This document shows, one piece after another, positions 1-8,452 of a stretch of 64,000 nt of DNA. The notes beneath the pieces are model-generated. The model searched no databases, was not told the origin of the DNA, and saw only the letters and a list, made by a program, of their open reading frames with translations. A program made the position numbers and the translations under genes. Numbering within the stretch: position 1 is the stretch's first letter; each line of letters starts with the position of its first letter. Source of the stretch: Flavobacteriaceae bacterium (GTDB lineage Bacteria > Bacteroidota > Bacteroidia > Flavobacteriales > Flavobacteriaceae); the NCBI GenBank assembly GCA_029243385.1, contig JAQWSC010000009.1, positions 46,859-110,858 of the forward strand, read 5' to 3'.

Positions 1-483
1 AGAAATTTGATCCAGTTCAATATCACCTTTGAGTTGCAATAATATTGTCTCAAATGAACGATTGTCGATCGATATTTTTTCATCCAATTCGGTTACACAC
101 ATCAATAATTCTTTGATTCGATCGGGTTTTGGAGATTCCATAACATAAAATTTAACATTGGTATTGCCGTCCCTAACTTTCATAAGCTCTAGCATTCCTT
201 TGTTTTTTATTGACATGGTTGCATAATTTTCAAGTTCTTTCGAAATGCTTTTATTGTCAGTTGTAATAACCTTAAAGGATTGCACGCTTTTAATAATTTC
301 AAAAAATTGTTCGGCCTCTGGATCGTTGGTATTAACGCTCATTTTACCAAGCATTTGAAACATTTTTGGGCTGATTGAGACAAACGATACGTCCTGATTG
401 TCTTCGTATTTGTCAAAAATAGATTGCCCTGACACACCCGATGTCAAAAGACAAAAAGTTAGGAATAAATAGATTTTTTTCAT
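1..483 (-). CDS. DUF4252 domain exported protein, 3' end outside window
   Basis: Translating the minus strand from the ATG at 483 gives 161 codons without a stop up to the window edge, so the gene is cut. The N-terminus is a signal peptide (MKKIYLFLTFCLL, then a GVSGQ-type cleavage site), so the product is exported. The following sequence (a DQDVSFVSISPKMFQ-like start, repeated hydrophobic/charged strands) resembles DUF4252 proteins of Flavobacteriia, whose function is unknown. It starts one base after the stop of the membrane protein gene upstream and is the third gene of an ECF sigma factor operon, so it is probably a target or effector of that sigma factor. The family call is from memory of the pattern. 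Confidence 0.75.
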   Translation of the reverse strand, partial: MKKIYLFLTFCLLTSGVSGQSIFDKYEDNQDVSFVSISPKMFQMLGKMSVNTNDPEAEQFFEIIKSVQSFKVITTDNKSISKELENYATMSIKNKGMLELMKVRDGNTNVKFYVMESPKPDRIKELLMCVTELDEKISIDNRSFETILLQLKGDIELDQIS

Positions 484-484
484 G

Positions 485-910
485 TTATTCTTTTTTTAAA
501 TATTTTGTTGTTGTTTTATTAAATGTTTCCAAATGAGCAACTCGATCAGCACCTAAATTGAGGTGTGAAGATACTAGTAGCACATTTTCTTTAAATTCTG
601 CATACGATTCATGAGCTTCTTGCTCAGTATAGGAGTGCGTCGGTTTGTAAAGATTCCCACCGATAATGAGAAATGCGATAATTGCTGCTGATGCCCACCA
701 AAAAGAATACCCTCTCTTTTTGGGCAAATCAATCGGTTGAATATACTTCTCATTCATTGAAGACTGAAACCCAACAAACAATGACTTATAGGGCAACCAT
801 TCCTCTTTTATAGTGTTACCTAAAAAATAGGTGCGTAATTGCTTATCCTGATGTGTAGTCGTTTTACCATCAAAATACAAATCCAATAATTTTTGAATAT
901 TAAGTTCCAT
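485..910 (-). CDS. Small single-pass membrane protein, possible anti-sigma factor
   Basis: The 141-residue protein has a soluble N-terminal part of about 67 residues, one transmembrane segment at about residues 69-88 (FWWASAAIIAFLIIGG) and a polar C-terminal tail of about 50 residues. It lacks the HxxxCxxC zinc motif of ZAS anti-sigma factors. Its start overlaps the end of the ECF sigma gene (stop at 900-902, start at 910), which implies translational coupling. A membrane protein directly behind an ECF sigma gene is commonly its anti-sigma factor; that role is inferred from layout and topology, not from a recognised domain. Confidence 0.7.
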   Translation of the reverse strand: MELNIQKLLDLYFDGKTTTHQDKQLRTYFLGNTIKEEWLPYKSLFVGFQSSMNEKYIQPIDLPKKRGYSFWWASAAIIAFLIIGGNLYKPTHSYTEQEAHESYAEFKENVLLVSSHLNLGADRVAHLETFNKTTTKYLKKE

Positions 911-1427
911 ATTCGTGTATTTTTAGGAGTGCTTTTTTGAGTGTGTTTCTTGCTCGGGATAGAGCAACGCGAATGGCGCCTTGCGACATATTCATTATTT
1001 CTGCGATTTGCTTAAAATCAAACTGTTCCACATCTCTTAATTGAACAATCATTTGTTGCTGAATGGGTAAATCTTCCATCAGTCGATTTAATAACATAAC
1101 ACTTTCACGGTCTTCAATTTTTTTTTCGAGACGTTCCTGATCCCAATAGTTGGAATGAATTAACTGCAAGTTGCCAGCTTGTTTTGATTTCAGCCTATCC
1201 AAACAATAATTCTTAGTCATAGTCATCGCAAAAGCTTCAATATTTCTATAATTTATCATTTTTTCTTTCTGTACCCATAATTTTAAAACAACTTCTTGGA
1301 CAGCATCTTGAGCCTCTTCATGAGACACCAACAAACGTTTTGCAAACCGAAATAATTTGTCCTTAAACATATCGATAGTGTCTAAAAATTCAATTTCTGT
1401 AAGATGTTTGTTGGGGAAGTTTTTCAT
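900..1427 (-). CDS. RNA polymerase ECF-type sigma-70 factor
   Basis: The 175-residue protein has only sigma region 2 (about residues 18-85, with the LFRFAKRLL helix and EEAQDAVQEVVLKLW) and region 4 (about residues 115-165, LPIQQQMIVQLRDV then a helix-turn-helix FKQIAEIMNMSQGAIRVALSRAR). This is the group 4 (extracytoplasmic function) architecture. It should direct core RNA polymerase to a small regulon. It heads an operon with a membrane protein and a DUF4252 exported protein and is divergent from an S41 protease lipoprotein. A possible autoregulated promoter lies at 1443-1468. The inducing signal cannot be read from the sequence. Confidence 0.93.
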   Translation of the reverse strand: MKNFPNKHLTEIEFLDTIDMFKDKLFRFAKRLLVSHEEAQDAVQEVVLKLWVQKEKMINYRNIEAFAMTMTKNYCLDRLKSKQAGNLQLIHSNYWDQERLEKKIEDRESVMLLNRLMEDLPIQQQMIVQLRDVEQFDFKQIAEIMNMSQGAIRVALSRARNTLKKALLKIHEYGT

Positions 1428-1442
1428 TTTATCTTATTCCTT

Positions 1443-1468
1443 AGACGATAAGGCAAGATTTTTGTTAC
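1443..1468 (-). promoter_or_regulatory. Candidate ECF-type promoter of the sigma factor operon
   Basis: Read on the minus strand, GTAAC is followed 17 bases later by GTCTAA, ending 15 bases before the sigma factor ATG. An AAC -35 element and a CGTC-type -10 element are common features of ECF promoters. The second ECF gene in the window has the same AAC-N17-GTCTAA arrangement. No TAnnTTTG housekeeping box is seen here. Confidence 0.4.
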
Positions 1469-1534
1469 AAACCGTCTGAATCAATTTATATATGTAAATT
1501 TAGTTCTTTATTAACAATTCAAATCTTTAGCCTT

Positions 1535-2977
1535 ATGAAATATGGCATTAAAATTCTTCTTGTTGCTCTGTTGCTCTCCCTAAGCAACTGTAAAGATAGA
1601 GACGATGATTATAAGCCGATAGATGAATCTCTTGAAATTAAAGACTTTGTATGGAAAGGTCTCAACTATTATTATTATTGGCAAACAGACGTGAACGACT
1701 TGGCCGACAATCGATTTTCGACTAGCGAGGATTATACTAGTTACTTAAAAAAATACACCGGACCCGAAGAGTTGTTTGATGCACTCTTGTATCCTGGGGA
1801 TCGGTTTAGTTGGATTGTTGATGATTACGAAGTCTTGGAGAACGCACTAAACGGAATCACGCAATCCAACGGGATGGAATTTGGACTGTCCTATATTGAC
1901 AGTAGTGTTTCAAATAAATTAATAGGTTTTGTTCGCTATGTTCTCCCTAATTCAGATGCGGCTGCTAACAATATCAAACGTGGGGATATTTTTTACGCTG
2001 TTAACGATATCGAACTCACCATTGACAATTATCGAGAGCTGTTGTTTAGTGACACAAGCACTTACAGTATTGCCTTTGCCTCGGTTAGTAATGGGACTGT
2101 AAGTCCCAACGGAATATCTGTTTCGTTGACAAAAGAAGTTGGTTTTCAAGAAAACCCAATACACGTTCATAAAGTTTTGAATGTGGGTGGAAAAAAAGTA
2201 GGCTACTTAATGTACAACGGTTTTATAGAGGCATATGACAGTGACTTAACCGGTGTTATTATGGATTTTAAAACTCAAGGGATTGACGAGCTTGTTTTGG
2301 ATTTCCGATACAACCCTGGCGGTAGGGTTAGTAGTGCTATACATTTAGCAAGCCTAGTAACTGGTCAATTTTCTGGAAGTGTTTTTGCAAAAAAGAAATA
2401 CAACGGAAAAATAAATGACAACAATCTCAATTACTATTTTAAAGACGTGTCTGTCCAACTAAACATGGATAAGGTATATGTCATTACCACTTCGGGAACG
2501 GCTTCAGCAAGTGAGCTCGTTATCAACGGTCTTAAACCCTATATTGAAGTGATTCAAGTGGGCGACAATACCGTGGGCAAAAACGTAGCTTCAACCACCA
2601 TCAAAGATTGGATTGATAATGACGGAACTGTAAACCCTGATCACAAATGGGCAATGCAACCCATTATCCTAAAAATATCAAACAGTGAAGGGTTTGCAGA
2701 CTACGAAAGCGGCTTGAATCCCGATGTGAAAATCACAGAAACCATTAGCGAAATGGGAATTTTGGGTGATATTCAAGAGCCTTTACTTTCAAAAGCACTG
2801 GAACACATGGGTGTTGTAGCAGGTATAACAGAGCCCAAAGGAAATGTTATCAAAACCCAAGAAATTGCAAACTCAAAAATTATCTGGGAAACCATCAACG
2901 GGAATGTGATAGACGCTCCCATTGGAGAATTGAATATAGAACCCCAAGTACTTTATTTGGAAAGCTACCCTGATTAA
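1535..2977 (+). CDS. S41 family (C-terminal processing type) peptidase lipoprotein
   Basis: The 480-residue protein starts with a lipoprotein signal peptide (lipobox LSNC, lipidated Cys19), so it sits in an envelope membrane. A helical N-terminal part is followed by a PDZ-like segment (about residues 120-200, including IKRGDIFYAVNDIEL) and an S41 protease core (VLDFRYNPGG at 254-263, GTASASE at 321-327). The catalytic Ser lies in GTASASE; Lys349 in TVGKN fits the general-base Lys of the family. The protease likely trims exported proteins. It is divergent from the ECF sigma operon and ends tail-to-tail with the TonB receptor with a 4-base overlap. The substrate is unknown. Confidence 0.9.
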   Translation: MKYGIKILLVALLLSLSNCKDRDDDYKPIDESLEIKDFVWKGLNYYYYWQTDVNDLADNRFSTSEDYTSYLKKYTGPEELFDALLYPGDRFSWIVDDYEVLENALNGITQSNGMEFGLSYIDSSVSNKLIGFVRYVLPNSDAAANNIKRGDIFYAVNDIELTIDNYRELLFSDTSTYSIAFASVSNGTVSPNGISVSLTKEVGFQENPIHVHKVLNVGGKKVGYLMYNGFIEAYDSDLTGVIMDFKTQGIDELVLDFRYNPGGRVSSAIHLASLVTGQFSGSVFAKKKYNGKINDNNLNYYFKDVSVQLNMDKVYVITTSGTASASELVINGLKPYIEVIQVGDNTVGKNVASTTIKDWIDNDGTVNPDHKWAMQPIILKISNSEGFADYESGLNPDVKITETISEMGILGDIQEPLLSKALEHMGVVAGITEPKGNVIKTQEIANSKIIWETINGNVIDAPIGELNIEPQVLYLESYPD

Positions 2978-4824
2978 AATCGGAGTTGCATACCAAGACT
3001 GCAGTTTCGTCCTTTTGAACTAAACCCATAAATCTCCTGATACGATTCATCCAAAATATTGGTTACAGATAAAGAAAAAGTCACATTGGGATTTAAAAAT
3101 TGGTGTCGAACCGAAACATCTAGCAGTTGGTAAGAATCCAGAATAATATCACCCGATGGGAAAACAGAAAAATCAGCATCGTTGCGTTCACTGTTGTATT
3201 GAAAATAAGTGGTAAACGATGTTTGTTTTGTAGCTTGAAAATCTAGAGAAGCATTGATCTTATGGGGTGGAATCCGTAGCACCAAAACTTCTTTTTTATT
3301 GGTGTAAGTGTAATTTGTTTTAAAAGCGAGATTCTTTGACAATTGAGCCGTTAAAGCAAACTCAATTCCTTCTACTCTAAAATTTTGAGAAACATTTTCA
3401 TAACCATTCGCCAAATAATCTATAAAATTGATTTCTTTTCTTGTAAATAATAATACACTAGCATTAAAGCTGTTTGATTTATAAAACTCAACTCCTACTT
3501 CAGCAGTTTTATTTTCTTCGGGCTGTAAGTCGGGATTGGCGCCAAAAGGGCCAAACAAATAAGAAAGAGAAGGTGCTATAAATGCGCTACTGTAAGACGC
3601 CATAATTTTCCAATAGTTGTTTTCAGTTCCAATCACAAAAGAAGGATTTAAACTATAAGTCAAATGACTTCCATATTCAGAATGGTTGTTAAGACGAAGA
3701 CCCGTGTTAGCATGAAACCCGTTGGCTGTCAAATACACAATATTGATATAAGGATCTGTAGTCGAACTTTTGGCTTTTTGAGTAAATTCGGTGGAATGAG
3801 AAGTGTGCTGAACTCCCACAATAGAGAGCCATTTTTCTGTGAAACGGTATTTAAAAAGCAAATCAGAAATAAAACTAGACGATTGATAATCGTTTGGATA
3901 ATTTGAAACCGCTTGACGATCCGATTCAACAAATGAAACGTTCGCTTCTATCGCACCTTTTTGCAATTTGTATTTGGAACCCAACGAATAACGCATCTGT
4001 TTGCTTTTTAAATAGTTATCTGCATCGGTTAACGAAAAAGAATCGTCGTAAAAAGAACGATACTTGTCGTAATGAAAACCTCCTCGTATGGAAAAAATAC
4101 TTGAAGGATTGTAGGTGGTTGAAAAATGAATATTTTGCTTGGAAAGCGGGTCGTTTTCATCTCCAACAACCGCCGAAATACCATCGGTATATTGATGCGC
4201 ATAGCTCGTTAAAAACCCCCAAGCACCTGATTGCATTTGTATCGATATGGAATTATTAAAATCATTGATACTATTGATTGTTTCGTCTTGGGTATTATTG
4301 GTTCCTAATGAAGAATCAACGGATAAGTGAATTCCATTTTGGGTAGCTTTTTTGGTAGAAATAAGAATAACTGCTGTGGCTGCTCCGCTTCCATATAGCG
4401 TACTCGAAGCTCCCTTTACTATCTCGACGGAATCAATTTGAGATAAAGACAGTAATGTCAGATCAAAATCTGAAGTAGGACGCGAAGGATCCGAAACAGG
4501 AATACCGTCAATTAAAACCAATACTTGTCGGTTGTTTCCTCCACGAATAAAGTAAGATAGGTTTTGACCTGCATAACTTCTGCTTCCATTGATTTCGATT
4601 CCACTCAATTGGTTAATAACCGCTGCCAATGATTTTCCGACATGTTTTTGAAGGTCCGATGAAGTCAGTTTAATCACGGTTTTTCCTGACTGCGAGCGTT
4701 TTAATGGAAAACGCGAATCTGAGACTACCACTTCATCCAATTGTTGGTTTTGAAAAGAAGGTGGATTTTGTGCATAGGCAACATGCAGAGCAAATACTCC
4801 TAAAACTAAAATTCTAGAATACAT
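2974..4824 (-). CDS. btuB: TonB-dependent outer membrane receptor, BtuB-like (cobalamin)
   Basis: The 616-residue protein has a signal peptide (residues 1-18), an N-terminal plug (about 28-155, with LDEVVVSDSRF, the FIRGG motif and VEIVKGASSTLYGSGA) and a C-terminal beta-barrel ending in Phe (LGMQLRF). The length matches BtuB (about 600) rather than the longer SusC or siderophore receptors. The gene lies directly downstream of a cobalamin riboswitch, which makes vitamin B12 or another corrinoid the probable ligand. Expression should be switched off when B12 is plentiful. The family assignment is firm; the ligand is inferred from the riboswitch. Confidence 0.9.
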   Translation of the reverse strand: MYSRILVLGVFALHVAYAQNPPSFQNQQLDEVVVSDSRFPLKRSQSGKTVIKLTSSDLQKHVGKSLAAVINQLSGIEINGSRSYAGQNLSYFIRGGNNRQVLVLIDGIPVSDPSRPTSDFDLTLLSLSQIDSVEIVKGASSTLYGSGAATAVILISTKKATQNGIHLSVDSSLGTNNTQDETINSINDFNNSISIQMQSGAWGFLTSYAHQYTDGISAVVGDENDPLSKQNIHFSTTYNPSSIFSIRGGFHYDKYRSFYDDSFSLTDADNYLKSKQMRYSLGSKYKLQKGAIEANVSFVESDRQAVSNYPNDYQSSSFISDLLFKYRFTEKWLSIVGVQHTSHSTEFTQKAKSSTTDPYINIVYLTANGFHANTGLRLNNHSEYGSHLTYSLNPSFVIGTENNYWKIMASYSSAFIAPSLSYLFGPFGANPDLQPEENKTAEVGVEFYKSNSFNASVLLFTRKEINFIDYLANGYENVSQNFRVEGIEFALTAQLSKNLAFKTNYTYTNKKEVLVLRIPPHKINASLDFQATKQTSFTTYFQYNSERNDADFSVFPSGDIILDSYQLLDVSVRHQFLNPNVTFSLSVTNILDESYQEIYGFSSKGRNCSLGMQLRF

Positions 4825-4882
4825 AAAAAAAAATAAAAATTAATTAGCCATTTCTTATCCCGAGAAATTGCAAAACGTATCG

Positions 4883-5055
4883 AAAAAGGCAGGTCTCCTG
4901 ACTCGCTCAAGTCTATGCCTTCCCATTTGATTCAAACAGTGGCAAAAGTGATAGACTCCTTGTATGAGCTTACAGTTGCGGGAACAGTTTTGGATTTTCA
5001 CCAAATTCCCTTTTAATTTTATGTTTTGAAAAACACAAAAACCAATTTCCTGCCT
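4883..5055 (-). ncRNA. Cobalamin (B12) riboswitch
   Basis: On the minus strand the leader of the TonB receptor gene holds the hallmarks of the cobalamin aptamer. An AGGCAGG 5' strand pairs with CCTGCCT at the 3' end (P1). GGGAATTTGGTGAAAATCC is followed by CCCGCAACTGTAAGC. GCCACTG is the B12 box, followed by GGGAAGGC and GAGTCAGGAGACC. About 60 bases separate it from the ATG at 4824, where an imperfect hairpin (ATTTCT/AGAAAT) and a U-rich stretch could form the expression platform. Binding of adenosylcobalamin would lower expression of the receptor. Confidence 0.95.
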
Positions 5056-5063
5056 CAAAAGTA
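5056..5063 (-). promoter_or_regulatory. Putative -7 box for riboswitch and TonB receptor
   Basis: TACTTTTG on the minus strand matches the Bacteroidota -7 consensus TAnnTTTG and lies immediately before the first base of the riboswitch P1 helix, so transcription would start with the aptamer. No clear -33 TTG is seen at the normal distance. Confidence 0.5.
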
Positions 5064-5078
5064 TCGATTCTAATCGAT
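5063..5078. promoter_or_regulatory. Inverted repeat between divergent promoters
   Basis: ATCGATT-CT-AATCGAT has perfect 7-base arms around a 2-base centre. It touches the upstream edge of the receptor -7 box and ends 12 bases before the -33 element of the divergent DUF6580 gene, a place where a dimeric regulator could affect both. No regulator is identified. Confidence 0.4.
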
Positions 5079-5089
5079 AAAATAGACGG

Positions 5090-5117
5090 TTGGTTAAATT
5101 AAATATCCTTATTTTTG
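5090..5117 (+). promoter_or_regulatory. Promoter of DUF6580 gene
   Basis: TTG at 5090-5092, a 17-base spacer and TATTTTTG at 5110-5117 match the Bacteroidota TTG/TAnnTTTG promoter. The ATG follows 28 bases later. Confidence 0.6.
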
Positions 5118-5145
5118 AAAAAGAATTTAGATTCTTCCTATTGTT

Positions 5146-5643
5146 ATGAAAAAAACTTTATTCACTCCCAGGCAATGGATGCTACTAACTTTTATAGTTG
5201 TGGCCATACTAACTCGTTGGCTTCCTCACCCACCTAACTTTACAGCAGTTACAGCAATTGCACTCTTTGGCGGCGCCCACTTTTCGTCTAAAAAACTAGC
5301 TTATATGATTCCCTTATCGGCAATGTTTCTTTCAGATTTGGTCTTGGGATTGTCTTGGATCACGCTGTTTGTTTATACTGCAATTTTTGCGGTTACCTTT
5401 ATCGGGTTTTATTTTAAAAGAATGTCTATCAAAACGATTTTGATAAGCAGTTCAGCGTTTTTTATAATTACCAACTTTGGAGTTTGGTTGCTTAGTTATC
5501 CGCTAAACCTATCTGGATTGATAGAATGTTACACTTTAGCAATTCCATTTTTTAGAAACTCCATACTCGGGGATCTATTTTTTGCAGGAGTATTGACTTA
5601 TGGGTTTTCTTGGGCAGAAAAAAAGTTTTTACAAACTGCTTAG
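5146..5643 (+). CDS. DUF6580-type integral membrane protein, putative vitamin transport component
   Basis: The 165-residue protein is almost wholly hydrophobic with about five transmembrane helices. Its N-terminal part (LTRWLPHPPNFTAVTAIALFGGAHF) is typical of DUF6580, a family resembling the substrate-binding S components of energy-coupling-factor transporters. It is divergent from the riboswitch-controlled TonB receptor, with a shared 320-base region containing a palindrome. This position suggests a role in moving cobalamin or a precursor across the inner membrane; that is inference. It has its own promoter and is not under the riboswitch. Its stop overlaps that of rmuC by 4 bases. Confidence 0.75.
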   Translation: MKKTLFTPRQWMLLTFIVVAILTRWLPHPPNFTAVTAIALFGGAHFSSKKLAYMIPLSAMFLSDLVLGLSWITLFVYTAIFAVTFIGFYFKRMSIKTILISSSAFFIITNFGVWLLSYPLNLSGLIECYTLAIPFFRNSILGDLFFAGVLTYGFSWAEKKFLQTA

Positions 5644-6749
5644 TCCTCGTTTTGAGGTCGTTCCAAAAAGGTTGATTCAAAATCAATAGAGCTTTTACCT
5701 CCTGATATTTTCAAAACGTCTTTGTCTATTTTCACAAATTCCTTTGAAGAAGTGTTGTAATGATTCACAACGGTTCCGAGAGAAACTCCCAATTTTTCGT
5801 GATAGGTTTTATAAACATTCAAGTGACTGGAAAGCTTATCTACGTTTTTTAATATATCAGCTATTGATCGTTCCACTTTAAGATTGTGAAGCGCTTTTAC
5901 AGTAATTTGAAGCATTGGAAACAAACTCATAGGAGATACAATCATCACTTTTTTACTATATGCATAAGTAACCAAGTCCTTGGAGTTTATTTTCAGAGTT
6001 CCCACACGACTGTTTAGCAAGTCTTGATACAATCCGTCTGCTGGAATAAACATATAGGCATAATCTGTCGTGTTTTCATTCGGTCGAATGTACTTTGCTG
6101 TTTCGTCAATTCTAGATTTGATGTCTTCTTTAAACTTTTTTTCAAGCACAACAATTTCACTTTTATCGCTGCTTTCAATCATTTTATTGTAGTTGTCCAA
6201 TGAAAATTTGGCATCAATAGGAATTATAAAATCGCCTACTTTGACAATTGCGTCAACTGCTTCTCCATTAGTAAACGAATGTTGCATCATAAAAAGCTCA
6301 GGAGGAAGTACGTTGGAAAGGAGGTTTTCGAGTTGAATTTCCCCTAAAATTCCACGTTGTTTTTGGTTGCCAAGAATCTTTTCTAGGGTTTTCATTTGAT
6401 TGGCAAAATTCAACACTTGTTCGTTGGTTCCTTTGATTTTTTCCAATTCGGCCGTGACCTCCTTAATTACTTTGTTGGAATCCGTGAATTGCTTTTGCAT
6501 ATTTTGCTTGGAGGAAACATGAAAAGCATTGATCTCTTCGTTGATATTTTTTAATTTATTTTCAATTTCGGTTCTACTTTGCTTGGCGTTTTCTTGAACT
6601 TCTTTACGGATGTTCTGAATTTCTGAACGCAAGCTATCATTAAGCTGAATCAACAAATCACTGGACGGATTTGAACTTTGGCTTTTTTTGTTGTAAACAA
6701 AAAGCACAATAACTGTTATCAAGATAACAATGAGAAGAAGAATTTCCAT
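5640..6749 (-). CDS. rmuC: DNA recombination protein RmuC homologue
   Basis: The 369-residue protein has an N-terminal membrane anchor (ILLLIVILITVIVLFVY, residues 3-19), a long coiled coil (about 30-125) and the RmuC nuclease-like domain (about 130-345, with KQRGILGEIQLENLL, VDAIVKVGDFIIPIDAKFSLDNY and YAYMFIPADGLYQDLL). RmuC limits inversions at short inverted repeats and is a predicted PD-(D/E)XK-type nuclease; the IDAKF segment fits that core. No partner gene is nearby. It converges on the DUF6580 gene with a 4-base stop overlap. Confidence 0.92.
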   Translation of the reverse strand: MEILLLIVILITVIVLFVYNKKSQSSNPSSDLLIQLNDSLRSEIQNIRKEVQENAKQSRTEIENKLKNINEEINAFHVSSKQNMQKQFTDSNKVIKEVTAELEKIKGTNEQVLNFANQMKTLEKILGNQKQRGILGEIQLENLLSNVLPPELFMMQHSFTNGEAVDAIVKVGDFIIPIDAKFSLDNYNKMIESSDKSEIVVLEKKFKEDIKSRIDETAKYIRPNENTTDYAYMFIPADGLYQDLLNSRVGTLKINSKDLVTYAYSKKVMIVSPMSLFPMLQITVKALHNLKVERSIADILKNVDKLSSHLNVYKTYHEKLGVSLGTVVNHYNTSSKEFVKIDKDVLKISGGKSSIDFESTFLERPQNED

Positions 6750-6830
6750 AAAACAAAGATTAAAAGGTTAAAATTACCGAATTTATAAGACGAAACCTAC
6801 TTAAAATACTGGAAATTCGTTGTTATTTCG

Positions 6831-7682
6831 CTAGAATCTTCGGATAAGATTGAACCCAAAATAGATATTCCCCTCACTCCAATCGCCCGAAGCAGAACTC
6901 AACATATAATTTGTATTCATTGCTTGTGCGTTGCTAAAGAGTAACTGAAAGACATGCCCGCCTGTTTCAATATCCAGTCCCAATCCCAACGGGTTGTTAT
7001 ACGGAGAGCTTTTGGCACGATTTAGATGATAGCCATAATCCAAATTAATGGACATTCGTTTTGAAATTTTATACCGACCTCCTACTCCAATGGCGTATTG
7101 GGTATTGCTTTGATCGTCCACAGACACATAATTGTCGTGAAACACAGTTGGCATTAGTTGATACGATAGGTTTGTGGATACTTTCCTAGAAAACATCAGT
7201 TGAAGAGTGTATCCCAAACGATTGGAAAAAGTAAGATTTGATAGATTTTCTTTTTTCAAAGAAGAATTAACCGTAAAGGCATTCAAAGCTACAACAGTAA
7301 AAGGAAATCCATTAACTTCTTGTTTTAACAAACGGTATTTTAAAGCAACATCATACAATTTTTGATATGAGCTTCTCGAAACACTGATATCAACAGCATC
7401 AGAAAGGCCGTAAATAAAATTGAGGCGAGTTACCGCATTATCAAGGCCAAAAAAAGTATCAAATCCGTCTTTTATTGATCCAAATCGGTGAGCGACTGAA
7501 AAGGTAAATGCCCCTTTTTCAATGAGTTTGGTAGACTCAAAATTGACAATCTTGAGTCCTTTGAAAGTAGCCTCGACTACTTGTGGAACTTGAATAGTAT
7601 CCAATTCTTTAAGCAAATCTTCTTGAGCAAAAGAATACAAGCTGAGGGTTAGTATTAAGAGGGTAAATCTATTTTTCATCAT
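6831..7682 (-). CDS. DUF5777-family outer membrane beta-barrel protein
   Basis: I chose the ATG at 7682 (MMKNRFTLLILTLSLYSFAQ), just after the stop of the gene upstream, because it gives a signal peptide; a start at 7760 would lie inside the upstream gene. The mature part of about 260 residues is made of alternating amphipathic strands (FTFSVAHRFGSI, YGLSDAVDISVSRSS, YAIGVGGRYKISKRMSINLDYGY) and ends in IRRF, as outer membrane barrels do. It matches DUF5777, found only in Bacteroidota. It is the last gene of a four-gene run of exported proteins and may be the outer membrane channel of that group. Confidence 0.8.
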   Translation of the reverse strand: MMKNRFTLLILTLSLYSFAQEDLLKELDTIQVPQVVEATFKGLKIVNFESTKLIEKGAFTFSVAHRFGSIKDGFDTFFGLDNAVTRLNFIYGLSDAVDISVSRSSYQKLYDVALKYRLLKQEVNGFPFTVVALNAFTVNSSLKKENLSNLTFSNRLGYTLQLMFSRKVSTNLSYQLMPTVFHDNYVSVDDQSNTQYAIGVGGRYKISKRMSINLDYGYHLNRAKSSPYNNPLGLGLDIETGGHVFQLLFSNAQAMNTNYMLSSASGDWSEGNIYFGFNLIRRF

Positions 7683-7684
7683 AA

Positions 7685-8452
7685 CTATTTTTTTATCAAT
7701 TGTTTGGTAGCCGACTTCCCGTGGGCGTTTAATTTGAGTAAATAAACACCTGAATCCCAAGAGTACAAATCTATAACTCCATCGCTATTGGATATATTTT
7801 TATCTACAATTTTCTTGCCCAGTATGTTGTAAATTTCCAAACGAGCATTTTTTATATCCTTTGGTAAATTAACTCTTACAAATCGATCTGCTGGATTCGG
7901 AGTTATTGAAAACGTGGAAAGAACTTTCTGTGATATTCCTAATGTAGCGACTGTTGCCATTTTGGCCCCTCGAGCGTAGTGTTGATTGAACTGGGTATCA
8001 TATCCAACTGCATAGAGCAGTGGAAAAGAACCTGCGGAAACTGGAAAATCAAAATCGTTTGAATCGGAGGAATTAATAGCTCGCGTTGCAACTACGGTTC
8101 TTACTGCATTGCTGACAATATTTGAAGTTACTGTCCAATTGTTAGTGACATCCATGGTAGGTTTATTCAGACTTCCTGTCATGTTGCGATCTTCCAATCC
8201 GCTTGAGTTGTACACAATGACGTCATCTCCTGGATTCCCCATTCCATTTCCACCAGAAACACCAGGAGCTACTGCCAAATATCGATTAGAAGGACCTACA
8301 AGCGTCATCGTAACCGTATCGGAAGTAGTGTCAATATCGAACTTTACAGTAACGTTAAAAGGACTGTATAAAGAAATCGTTCCTGTGGATAAATCTTGTC
8401 CAAAGAGCGGAGAAATCACCAAAAGAGATACAATGAGAATAATTTTTTTCAT
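7685..8452 (-). CDS. Secreted DOMON-like protein with T9SS type A sorting domain
   Basis: The 255-residue protein has a signal peptide (MKKIILIVSLLVISPLFGQ), a beta-rich domain at about 20-170 and a C-terminal sorting domain at about 180-255 (SITPNPADRFVRVNLP, IYNILGKKI, WDSGVYLLKL, ending in KK). The sorting domain sends it through the type IX system to the cell surface. The first domain has DOMON-like features: RYLAVAPG, GDDVIVY, LEDRNMTG, ATRAINSSDSNDFDF and LLYAVGYDTQFNQHYARG. DOMON domains bind haem b or sugar; Met71 and His158 could be haem ligands by analogy with the cellobiose dehydrogenase cytochrome. Haem binding is inference. Confidence 0.8.
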   Translation of the reverse strand: MKKIILIVSLLVISPLFGQDLSTGTISLYSPFNVTVKFDIDTTSDTVTMTLVGPSNRYLAVAPGVSGGNGMGNPGDDVIVYNSSGLEDRNMTGSLNKPTMDVTNNWTVTSNIVSNAVRTVVATRAINSSDSNDFDFPVSAGSFPLLYAVGYDTQFNQHYARGAKMATVATLGISQKVLSTFSITPNPADRFVRVNLPKDIKNARLEIYNILGKKIVDKNISNSDGVIDLYSWDSGVYLLKLNAHGKSATKQLIKK

